In this document: piece by piece, positions 31,285-40,274 of the stretch | Numbering within the stretch: the stretch's first letter is position 1 | Layout of the letters: every line of letters starts with the position of its first letter | Source of the DNA: Tetragonia tetragonoides | Lineage: Eukaryota > Streptophyta > Magnoliopsida > Caryophyllales > Aizoaceae | Reading direction: 5' to 3' | DNA: 64,000 nt | NCBI GenBank assembly: GCA_038025085.1 | Contig: CM076145.1 | Span: 20,159,557-20,223,556, forward strand | The notes under the pieces: generated by a model | Database searches by the model: none | Seen by the model: only the letters and a program-made list of their open reading frames with translations | What the model was told of the DNA's origin: nothing | Program-made: the position numbers and the translations under genes

Positions 31285-32165
31285 TTTTATACCTAGCACT
31301 TCTTCGGTTGGTCAATGTTGGTGAGCTGACTGAACTCGATGCCATCAATGTCTATGAGTCTGACTGCGCCTCCTGATAAGATGTCTTTGATGATGAATGG
31401 ACCAGACTAGTTCGGTCGAAATTTGCCTCTGGGTCAGTAACTGGGGCACGTAATTCTTTCCATACTAAGTCCCCTTCCTTTAGATTTCGGGGTCGAACCC
31501 TTTTGTTGAATGCTCTTACCATGCGTTGCTGGTACATGTGGGAGTGGTCTACGCCCGTAGGCGTCTTTCATCTATGAACATGAGTTCCTCATAGCGGGCT
31601 TGTAACCATTGGGTTTAGGGAATTTCACCCTCTAAGGCTATGCGCATGGAGGGTAGTTGGACTTCTATGGGTAGTACTGCTTCAATTCCATAGACTAAGG
31701 AATAATGTGTTGCTCCTTTGGAGGATCTTATGGAAGTCCTATATCCCCAAAGGGCAAATGGGAGTTTTGTGGGCCAATTTTTTGTAGTTTTCTATCATCT
31801 TTTCAATGATAGTTTTGAGGTTTTTGTTGGCGGCTTCCATTGCGTCATTGGTTTGGGGACGGTAAGGGGATGATTTATGGTGCTGGATTTTGTAGTTCTT
31901 TAGGAGGGTGGTTGATTCGGCTTTGAATTGGGATCCATGGTCACTAATGATTTCATATGGACTGCCGTATCGGCAGATGATGTTGTTACTTATTGCCGCT
32001 AAGAGACGGATGGCCCGTTGAGCTCTTATTGGCGCGTCTTGAGGGTATATTCCTTTGGTGATGTAGTTAAAGACATCTTGGTACCAAGGATCTTCTTCGA
32101 TCGGAGCCAGGATTAGGTTTGTGTCGAGGTTGTTGCAGAAAGTTGGCTCACTTCTTCTTGTGGAG
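31285..32165 (-). pseudogene. TatC integrase with RNase H tail (deleted pol)
   Basis: The upstream part (32165-32005) is the end of the RNase H to integrase linker (RRSEPTFCN and RAQRAIRLLAA, parallel to TatB). It jumps at about 32005 into the core (NIICRYGSPYEIISDHGSQF) with the catalytic Glu in DAMEAANK. The core's first Asp and the HHCC finger are deleted. The C-terminal part contains RPRNLKEGDLVWKEL at about 31470 and closes near 31290 after GPFIIKDILSGGA. Several stops and shifts lie between 31750 and 31540. Non-functional. Confidence 0.8.
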
Positions 32166-32169
32166 TGGC

Positions 32170-32587
32170 ATCGTTGAGGGAGTTCAGCTGCTCAAATTCC
32201 TGTATAAGAAATAATTTGTATTCTTGCTTTGCGAAGTTTACTTACATTGCTTAAATTTATTAGTTAATGATTTGTGCAACTTTGAGTTCATTGGATTCAT
32301 CAATAGCTAAACAAGGAAAGAAATGAGCAAGAGAATTTTTATTGATTTGCAACAAAAGATAAGCACACATGACTTTAGAGAAGAGGGTCTCTAATTCCCG
32401 TCAAAAGAAACTAGACTTAGAAAAAGTAAGAAGGGGAACACTCCCTATTCAAGACTCAAACTAGAGATTTAGCTAAGATCCTAAGTCGACAAAACTTAGG
32501 GACTCAGACTCGATTCCTCTAGCTCCTGCAGGTAGCCAACTAGTTCTAGGCTCCATAGGCATCCTCCTCTTCTTTCTTGTCCATGAT
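32170..32587. other. Deletion scar region between TatC gag and pol
   Basis: Non-coding AT-rich sequence where protease and RT would be expected. Not assignable. Confidence 0.45.
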
Positions 32588-33370
32588 TTATTGTATATCA
32601 TATTGCGGGCGGATGCAGTCATCTGTGCGGTGGCCAAACACCCGGTGATATTGACAGTAAAGATTATCGTCAATTAGGACAACCACATCATAGAGCCAGT
32701 TGTAGGAGTCAATTTCTTGGTACATGAAGCGTTCTTTGTAAACAGGTTGCAGATTCTTGATGAACTGACGGATTTGATCAATTTGCACAGATTTCTCAAC
32801 CAGTTTGGCTACCTTTACCCTCCAACGTTGAAGGAAGGCAAGGAACCCCTCATCTTTTCCTTGCTTGGTAATTTCTGTTTCTCGAAGGGTCATGGAGAGG
32901 ACAACATTTTCTCTGTAGCGTGCAAGAAAGATTATGGTGAACTCTGACCAGGTATGGTAGTTGTCCAAATTCAAGGTGTAGCACCAACGACGAGTCGAGG
33001 CATCCAGAGTCTGTGGGAACAAGTGTATGTAGATGCTTTCGTCAATTCCTCTCAAAACCATGGCGGTAGTGAAGGCCTTGAGGTGATTTTGTGGATCATC
33101 GGTTCTAGTGAATGTCGAAATCTCGGGCATGGAGAACTTGGCTGGGAGCTTGCCCTTGACTTCGGAATTGACCTTACCATCATCGGCATTGTAGTTGGCG
33201 ATAGAGTCAATATTTTTGAGCTTAGTGACTTGCTCATCCTCTTCAGTGTTGGAGTCAGAGAGGATCGTTGCTTCACCCTCTTTCTTTCTTTCCAAATTCT
33301 CAACATTGAGTCGCATCCTTTCCAAATTGCCCATGATGTCATCGAGCTTCTCGTCAGTTGTTTTGGTCAT
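32588..33370 (-). CDS. TatC gag
   Basis: 260 codons from the ATG at 33370 (MTKTTDEKLDDIMGNLERM); an open stretch continues upstream to 33670, but this ATG starts the conserved part. A coiled-coil-like N-terminus is followed by the retrotransposon gag domain (about residues 75-210: FSMPEISTFTRTDDPQNHL, then LARYRENVV). A zinc knuckle of the Tat type, with C/H/H/C spacing in CQYHRVFGHRTDDC, lies near the end. It would form the particle and bind RNA. No internal stop, unlike pol, so this gene could still be translated. It ends before any protease; a further open segment in another frame runs to 32473. Confidence 0.85.
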   Translation of the reverse strand: MTKTTDEKLDDIMGNLERMRLNVENLERKKEGEATILSDSNTEEDEQVTKLKNIDSIANYNADDGKVNSEVKGKLPAKFSMPEISTFTRTDDPQNHLKAFTTAMVLRGIDESIYIHLFPQTLDASTRRWCYTLNLDNYHTWSEFTIIFLARYRENVVLSMTLRETEITKQGKDEGFLAFLQRWRVKVAKLVEKSVQIDQIRQFIKNLQPVYKERFMYQEIDSYNWLYDVVVLIDDNLYCQYHRVFGHRTDDCIRPQYDIQ

Positions 33371-33670
33371 TGTGAAGCTTGGGGTGTGATTGGTGAGGTG
33401 AGCTTTTGTGGTTGTGATTGAGTATGGGGTGATGGCCTTTTGGAATGTGGTGGTGAGGCTTTTTTGTGGTGGAGGTAAACGGGAACTTGGCAGTGTAGAC
33501 GGTTGCAGACGAACTAGCCTTGCCGAAGGCCGAGCCCAGCTTTTCTCAAGGTTTCCTTTCTTCTTCGGACCCCCTATCCTGAATTGGAAGCACGGAGCAC
33601 TTAGTAACAAGAAAAAGACCATGAGACTCTCACCTAAGAAAAAATGTTGAACCGCACATAGAAAACACAT

Positions 33671-34646
33671 TGTCCTAAAGAGAAGATCCTAAGCCTAAAT
33701 GCCCAAATATTTCCTTAATATTAAAGGAAAATAAAATCAATGAACGAAAATAAGAAAATAGAAAAAGACGGAGTATCCTATTTTTTTTTAAATTTTTCTA
33801 GACTCAAAGAAAATGGAAAAATGGGATAAATAAAATAAAAGAATTTCGGTCTTTCATTCATTTTTTTTTCGCAATTTCTTTTTTTTTTCGGCGGCATTTT
33901 TTCCTTTTTTTCCGTTATTATTATTATTATTTTTTTTTGCTTTTTTTTTTTGACCGAATCTGGATTAGTTCAAAAAAAAAAAAGAAATAAAGAAAATGAA
34001 AAAGGGAGAGGGAAAGTTGGGACGACTGACTCTTTTTTGCTAAAAAGGTCCTAGAAAGTGTTCATGACTTTTTATAGAATATATCATTGGGAAAATGACG
34101 AGTGTTCATTGAATTGAATTCTCGCACCATCTTTGGGTATTAGTAACTAGCTAAAAATAAAAGAAAAAGACTCCTAGCACGTAAGTACATGTTGGCACAT
34201 AATCACGATATTCATGCATTCAGGCAAGCATTACAACAACATAGTTACAGGCAAACATGTGATCAGACGGGCATTACAACGACACATGCACAACAAGCAA
34301 GCAAATGCACGTATGGGGGGTAAAGGCTTTTGGCTCCTGTGAGGTTATCACGACCAATTACAATTTCTGTTCGGCGGATGGTCAACACATCAATTGTAAT
34401 TCTTTTTCACCAACAAGAGTCGATGAGTCGTGGGTGAGGAAGCGTCGGTTTGCACGATAGGACAACTGTATATTCCTTTAGATGTACAGGTTGTCTACGA
34501 GTTACGACACAAACTTCCTCGAGGGTCGATAAGGGTCAAAAGGTTGTGACAACGCATAAGCAAATGATGCAAATGATGCAAAATATGGAACATATTACTA
34601 AACAATTAAGCAAACTTGACTTTCGAGTCTCACCCTCATAAATAAA
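33671..34646 (-). other. TatC 5' leader
   Basis: Low-complexity T- and A-rich sequence (33780-33990 includes ATT repeats) and no ORF of note. It lies between PBS and gag. Confidence 0.6.
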
Positions 34647-34664
34647 TCCCCAGTGAAGTCACTA
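34647..34664 (-). promoter_or_regulatory. TatC primer-binding site, tRNA-Arg type
   Basis: TAGTGACTTCACTGGGGA on the minus strand, against TGGCGACTCCACTGGGGA. The three differences are all G-to-A or C-to-T, consistent with methylation-driven decay. One base from the LTR. Confidence 0.8.
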
Positions 34665-34665
34665 C

Positions 34666-35929
34666 TGTAAGTACCCGGGATTTCTATGGCCATGGAGTTT
34701 GTCCTTATAGAAATTTTGTAAGCTGGGGGTTTAGATAAGTTCAAGGGACCATCGAGTTAGAAAAGATTTTGTAAAGACTTGAATTGAATAAAAACCATGA
34801 AAGAAGTCACAAATCTGCTATCAGCGTTTTATTGAAGGGACAATCTGAAGGGACAACCCAATAGCGCGATGAGTGAACTGATCATGTTTTTAGGAAGACT
34901 CCCGCTCATATAAAACATATGAGTACCCAAGAATAAAGGGTTCGGGGGCAAAGGTACGAGGTGGGAAGGTGTTAGGCACCCAACTTGCCCGTATTATGAC
35001 GGCCTCTGCTAACTCAAGTTTGCTTAATAATTTAAAGACATGATTCCCAGACAAACCGGATTAACAACCTAGACTTAGGCTATTAATTGGTTCATCACAA
35101 GCATCACAACATTTATTTGAACCCTTGTTTAGACATACATTTGATTGGCAAGTTGAGCATCACAACGACTAGACATGCTTGGAAGGACAATATTTCGGAA
35201 GCAATAAAAGACGTTATTCTAGCATGATATCTACATTATGACCACTAGTAAATAAACAATTAGGAAAGCAATTTAATTTGAGCCCTCAGGAGTTAGTACC
35301 TAAACAGTAGGCTATATTTGACAAGAATAGTAAAAGACAAGATCTCAAGTTTTGAAGAAAGAGGGGGAAGCTCAGAGTCAATACTACTGAGAATAGAGGT
35401 TGTCAATTGTAGACTGTGTGATTTGAACTGAGGGAGGAGTTTCATATTTATACGCGTGGGAAGTAGGGCTGGACGGCTGAAAAGAGCCGAATTTTTGAAT
35501 TCGGCTTGATAAAAATAGTCGGGCTTGAAGTTGAGTCAGCGCCGCTGGCGGCCCTGGGCTTTAATCTAGGGCCGGTGATGGCTGTCAGCTGCCAGCTGGA
35601 TATGACGACATCCAGTCTATTTTCATTTTCCGGAGGAATTCTAGTGTTCCTAAAAATAAGAAAAGACCGTTTTACCCCTGGGCGGTAAAAGACGGTTCTA
35701 CCCCTGATTTGCAACTTGGCGACCGGGAGTCGGAAAGAGTCATGAGAGGTGTCGTTGGAAAGCTCTTGAATGGGGCTTTTGAATGGGACAAGAATAAAGG
35801 AGTGTTAGAGAAAAAACCTGAGACCATATCTTACCTATTAAAGCAAAAATAGCGTTCATGTTTATAAATTACTCCTTTCATCATCGGGCTTTTCCGGAGA
35901 AATCTGAAGGCGCTTTTTTGGCATCTACA
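34666..35929 (-). repeat. TatC 5' LTR
   Basis: Edges TGTAAGTACCCGGG and GGCATCTACA on the plus strand. Nearly collinear with 23212-24490, with small deletions such as one near 34835. Minus-strand TATA at 35445-35452 and GC block at 35535-35600. Confidence 0.9.
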
Positions 35930-36195
35930 GACCCTCTTTTTGATTATGAGCTACTAAGTAATCCAAGAAGTAAGCCGAATTAGTACTCATTTCATTGATA
36001 GAAGAAGTTGGAACATTAACTGAGCCATTACTATTGCCTTTAACATCACTAGACTTGCAAGTAGAATTAAACATAGTGTCGAGCTTAGCCTTGCTCGTAG
36101 GGGGAGTTTCTAGTATGAGCTTTCTAACCAGACATTGATTACTATGATCGCGCTCCCAACTTTTCGAACCGACTGTTTTCTTCTCAATCCTGGAC
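35930..36195 (-). pseudogene. TatB pol, upstream part cut off by TatC
   Basis: The minus-strand frame is open over about 85 codons (for example STNSAYFLDYLVAHNQ) and reads directly into the TatB pre-RT segment at 23211 once TatC is removed. No protease motif is visible. The first 5 bases are the right copy of the target duplication. Confidence 0.7.
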
Positions 36196-36372
36196 AGCGG
36201 ATAAGACTATGAAAAGGAAAGAATAACAAGTTCCACAAAATAAAAGTTTTAAAACAAAAGTGGGAATTCTCTATCTAGAATTTTCTATCAACATAGTTAC
36301 CCGTGGGTACTAAGTAATGGGTTTAGGTCAAAAGATCTCGACACGGGATAAAATAAAAAAGATATTATACTC

Positions 36373-37083
36373 TTGGCTAAAAGGGGAGGGGAGAGATATT
36401 ATCTCGACTCAATATGGGATAAAGCAAAATATATTATACTCTTGACTAAAAGGGGAGGGGAGAGAAATTATCTTGACTCAATATGGGATAAAGAAAAAGA
36501 TATTATACTCTTGACTAAAAGAAGAGGGGAGAGATATTATCTTGATATCTTTAACTAAAATTCACTACCAAAATAATGGGAAAGAATAAAACATGAAATC
36601 GTTCCTAAGGTCACAAGCATCATATAGAACATTCGGGGATATTGTTTCCTTAAAATAAAAGATTGTACACTCAATCTTAAGACAAAATCCAGACTCAAAA
36701 AAGGAAAAGATCCTAACTGGGGTCTAACCTAATTTGGGATAAAGAAAAAGATATTATACTCTTGACTAAAATGAGAGGGGAGAGATATTATCTAGACTCA
36801 ATTTGGGGATAAAGTAAAAGGTTTTATACTCTTGACTAAAAGAAGAGGGAGAGATATTATCTCGACTCAATTTGGGATAAAGTAAAAAATTTTATACTCT
36901 TGACTAAAAGGAAAGGGGAGAAATATTATCTCGACTCAATTTGGGATAAAGTAAAAGATTTTATACTCTTGACTAAAAGGGAAGGGGAGGGATATTATCT
37001 CGACTCAATTTGGGATAAAGCAAAGATATTATACTCTTGACTAAAAGGGAAAGGGAGAGATATAATCTCGAGATCTTTGACTA
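36373..37083. repeat. 69-bp tandem repeats in a higher-order arrangement (TatB 5' region)
   Basis: Units begin TTG(A/G)CTAAAA and contain GAGGGGAGAGATATTATCT and CTCAAT(A/T)TGGGATAAAG. Block 1 has about 2.7 units at 36373-36560; block 2 has about 4.7 units at 36762-37083. Each block is followed by a related spacer of about 180 bp (36560-36740 and 37084-37265). Two units of block 1 are exactly 69 bp, giving a periodic open frame (KRGGERYYLDSIWDK) on the plus strand, most likely a by-product. Confidence 0.85.
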
Positions 37084-37265
37084 AAACTCAGTACCTAAAT
37101 AAAGGGGAAAGAATAAAACGCTAAATCTTTTCTAAAATAACGAGCAGCATATAGAATATTCGGGGATATTGTTTCGTAAAAACAAAAGATTCTTGACTCA
37201 ATCTTAGGACAAAATCTGGACTCAAAAAAAAGGAAAAGATCCTAATTGGGGTCTAACCTTATATT

Positions 37266-37621
37266 CTATGATCAAGAATGTACAATATCCGCCGGAGGCG
37301 CGACAATATGATGCATTCTTCTTATCCTACTCGTCGAATGGACGATTGCGTAGGAAGGTACATGAGGTGGGGGGATCCATGTTTATTGGCAAAGAAGAAT
37401 CGAGTGGATTCTCACCAAGGCACTTCACCACACTCCATTGGCTAAGAAACTAGTTTGAACTGGTAAAAACAAGCTCGAAGGTCGCGCAAGCGCATGCACA
37501 TGGATGCAATTTAATAAGATGAATGACAAGTCACAAAAATAATAATAAGAACACTCAAGGTAGTGAACGAAGCAAAAATAATAGCATTGAACTAATTCTC
37601 AAGTTACACCCTCTTCATCAC
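37266..37621. other. TatB region next to the PBS, no gene
   Basis: Only a 61-codon open frame, which I do not support as a gene. TatB gag would be expected between here and 36200 but is not recognisable. Confidence 0.4.
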
Positions 37622-37640
37622 GTCCCAAGTGTAGTCTCCA
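37622..37640 (-). promoter_or_regulatory. TatB primer-binding site, tRNA-Arg type
   Basis: TGGAGACTACACTTGGGAC on the minus strand, similar to TGGCGACTCCACTGGGGAC, one base from the LTR at 37642. Confidence 0.7.
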
Positions 37641-37641
37641 C

Positions 37642-39209
37642 TGTAGACTACCGGGAAATGCATCGCCCTTTTGCGCCCCTCCGTCGGACGCCTCGCCTCG
37701 CCACTGAAGGGCGGAGGGAGAAAACGAGAGGGAAAGAAGAGGGAAAACGAGTAGCCTAGGAAAACGTCATTCATTGTGAATCTTTCGAGTGTGAATGCAC
37801 ATGAAGATTTATCCATTTGTATTAGGGACGTGATTAAACACCCTTGGAATCAAGTCAATAGTCTATTAGGGAAATTGACTTCATAAATGAGTTCGGGGGC
37901 ATGAGTACGAGTTAGGAAGGTGTTAGGCACCTAACTCGCCCGTTAGTGACTATTGGCCTTTACTAATCAATTCAATGCAATTATTAATGATACGGTTCCA
38001 AACAGGGTTCAATTTGTCCAAATTCCTAGTTTTGACTAATGGGTTGAACATTAATTATTATTGTGACCACTTTTAACAACTTATCAAATTTACATGCTTT
38101 AATTTTAATGCTAAAACGATAAATATGCTAAACCTGCGAATTAGAAGGCAAACAGGCAATTCATCCACAAATCCACAAAAATCATAATTCATAATTAAAG
38201 AGCAATAAAAATAAATATCATTCATCCATTCATTCATTGGGTTAAATACAAGTCCTTTTGCTCAAAACGCACCATGCATGTACATATCACATAAACATAA
38301 TTTGTTAGTAGATAACAAGCAAATATAAAAATCATTGAGAACCCTTAAGTTGGATTTCCTCGATGCTCACAATGAACTTATTGGGTTTAATGCTTGAACT
38401 CTTGCTCTTGATGAAGTATGAAGGTTTATTCTTGTGGTGCTAGGGCTAGCCTAAAGAAGGAGTAGAGTCATTATTTAATGTTTTTATTATGAGAGAGAAT
38501 CTAAACGACCTCTAGAGAATGTCCAACCTCTAAAACTCCCAACCCAGGAGTCTCTAACTGCCAACCTCTAAAATTCTCAACCCCTTCAACAGAACCCTAA
38601 GATTTGTTTATATTGAAGAGGGGGAACTGCCAGGGTTTGGCACGGAAATCAAATGGCCCTCAAAATTTGACGTCCGCGAGAAAGGGTCCAGGCGACCATT
38701 GGGGTAGGCCAAGCGGTTGAACCTCTAGGATAAGCGGTTGAACCACTTGGCAAGCGGCTCAGCCACTAGGCAAGCGGTCAAGCCGCTTGGCCTAGCGGCA
38801 TAGCCGCTTGTCCTAGCGGCCGCTGGTTAAACTCAAGCGTGGGTACTTGGACCTGGAGCGGCCTGCACAAAAAGGCGCCTGGCATGTTTTTTGCGTGGAG
38901 GAGGCTATTCCGAAGGGGTCCACGCAAGATTGACTGAGTTCCCTTGTTTGACTAAGTGTTGACTCAAGGGTTTGGGTTCCGTTTCGGGCACTTGGCCTCA
39001 TAGAGGCATATCTTTCAATTTTGGACTCCAAATGAATTGAGTCCAGCTGGTTTGGATCACCTGTACAGATGACTTCCACTAATTAATTCAAATGAACTGG
39101 GCTAATCATCAGAGAAATTATTCTCGCAACCCATGTTCGAGCAAAATCCAATCCTTTCATCATCGGGTTTTTAGGGGACTTAATATAGACAAAACTTTTG
39201 GTGTTTACA
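37642..39209 (-). repeat. TatB 5' LTR
   Basis: 1,568 bp with edges TGTAGACTACCGGG and GGTGTTTACA. It shares GGAAGGTGTTAGGCACCTAA and ACTCGCCCGTTA boxes with the other Tat LTRs. A TATA-like TATAAACA (minus) lies near 38608, with the GC-rich block upstream. No matching 3' LTR is found at the other end of TatB, which is truncated at about 11405. Confidence 0.75.
38690..38835. repeat. GC-rich block, TatB LTR
   Basis: Serial hairpins: AAGCGGTCAAGCCGCTT, AGCGGCATAGCCGCT and CTAGCGGCCGCTGG, separated by related AAGCGGTTGAACC words. Seven or more AGCGG occurrences in about 140 bases. Confidence 0.75.
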
Positions 39210-39872
39210 CTATGCCAACTTACAACATATGCCACCCTCTGTTGTGGGTTTTTTTCCTATGTCGGGAGTATAGGTTGTTGGCGAGGGTTTGTCTGTCGGC
39301 TGGGCGACGGTTCCGATGATACCTGCACAAACGAGAACGTTAACTTGCCCCGGGGGGGGGGGTTTCTAGGATTCCCGCTCCGAAGTTCAAGTCAGTTCTC
39401 GATTGTGGTAATAGTAATGATTAGGTTGATTGTAGTTGTCTTTTCACATACCTGGAGACTACTATTTATAGAGTTACAGATCCTTATGCAGACAGGCCTT
39501 TGGGAGACACGTGTCATTGCGGGAATGGTTTATGGCAGCCAGCTCCCCTAACAACACGTGTCGTGTACCAAGAGGTGAGTCCTTGGAGCTGCGCTCTTCT
39601 AATGGGGTTTGGGGCCAGGCGTTGGCTCTGGGCTTTTATTTTAGGTCACAACATTTTCCCTTCAGGAAAGGCTCATGCGTTGCGTAGGTGGTAGGGGTCG
39701 TTTCTGATAGTTTTTTGTAGCTTGAAGCGTTTGGGATGCTGGAGGCGTTTCGTGTCCTTTGACATGCGTGCATTTTTCTTTATAAAAGCGACATTTAGGT
39801 GTAATAGGGTTCCTGTCGTTGCACTTTGTCTTTTACTGTGAGTGTTTCTCTCTCTTCTATAAAGATTTCATC
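39210..39872 (+). promoter_or_regulatory. Promoter-like region of an unidentified element
   Basis: Includes a G run at about 39350-39362, CCCGCTCCGAAGTTCAAGTC near 39375, and a TATA-like TATAAAAG near 39781, about 90 bases before an ATG. The CGCTCCGAAG...CAAGTCAGT wording recalls LTR leader sequences of plant retrotransposons, but I cannot assign it. Confidence 0.35.
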
Positions 39873-40255
39873 ATGTCGTCCGCTGGCAAGTCAAAGGTTG
39901 TAGCCTCTCATAAGAGCTCCTGTGCTTCGCGTGGTGACGACATTCCCCCGTCGTCTGATGATGCTTGCCCCCGCGCCTATACTGCTGTGATCCTTTTCTC
40001 CGGTCGGGCCGACAAGTAAGGCGGAGACTAAGATGGCTTCTCCGGCTTCTTCGCCGCCCTCTGTTGCCCGGGATGTTCCCTCCGGGAGTCGGGCGTCCGG
40101 TGATCCTTTCGTCGGACCTACCAATTGGGACGCTTATGAGAAAGGGTTGAAGTATAACTTGGAGCTGTTGGGGATGGCTACTCTGGAGCTTCAGGAGGTT
40201 GAGTAGAGGGTCGTCGTCCATGAGACGGAATTGTAGATAGCGCGGCCTAGTCACC
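39873..40255 (+). pseudogene. Short broken ORF with coiled-coil tail, unknown
   Basis: ATG 39873 (MSSAGKSKVVASHKSS), stop at 40017-40019. A second frame continues with MASPASSPPSVARDVPSG and a helical segment (NLELLGMATLELQEVE), with stops near 40206. It looks like the N-terminus and C-terminal coiled coil of a plant transposon protein with the middle deleted; this is a guess. The right end meets the PMD exon of TatD at about 40250-40270. Confidence 0.4.
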
Positions 40256-40274
40256 TCAACAAGATGAGGCCTAG
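40250..40274 (-). pseudogene. Remnant of TatD PMD last exon left of TekA, with TSD
   Basis: The minus-strand frame of the last PMD exon at 50614-50718 continues here once TekA and one CCTAG copy (40270-40274) are removed. How far the exon originally ran leftward is unclear; an open frame persists to 39871, but it overlaps a plus-strand ORF. Confidence 0.5.

Larger units (their letters stand above)
23212..35929 (-). mobile_element. TatC: Tat-lineage LTR retrotransposon nested in TatB pol
   Basis: A 12.7-kb minus-strand element with LTRs 34666-35929 (5') and 23212-24490 (3'), PBS at 34647-34664 and PPT at 24494-24504. Sense genes: gag and a deleted pol keeping only the second RNase H tail and integrase. 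Antisense genes: DUF7745-like (29660-31003) and PMD (26123-29100). Deletions between gag and RNase H and inside integrase make it non-autonomous. Confidence 0.9.

Noticed and set aside
33052..33421. Plus- and minus-frame ORFs overlapping TatC gag
   Set aside because: The gag frame carries the recognised domain and knuckle; the others are shadows.
36373..36558. Periodic 61-codon ORF over the 69-bp repeats
   Set aside because: Periodicity follows from the unit length; no start context or partner.
40245..40274. Imperfect inverted repeat around CCTAGTCACCTC and GATGAGGCCTAG as a transposon end
   Set aside because: Explained by PMD exon sequence plus the TekA target duplication; the arms are imperfect.
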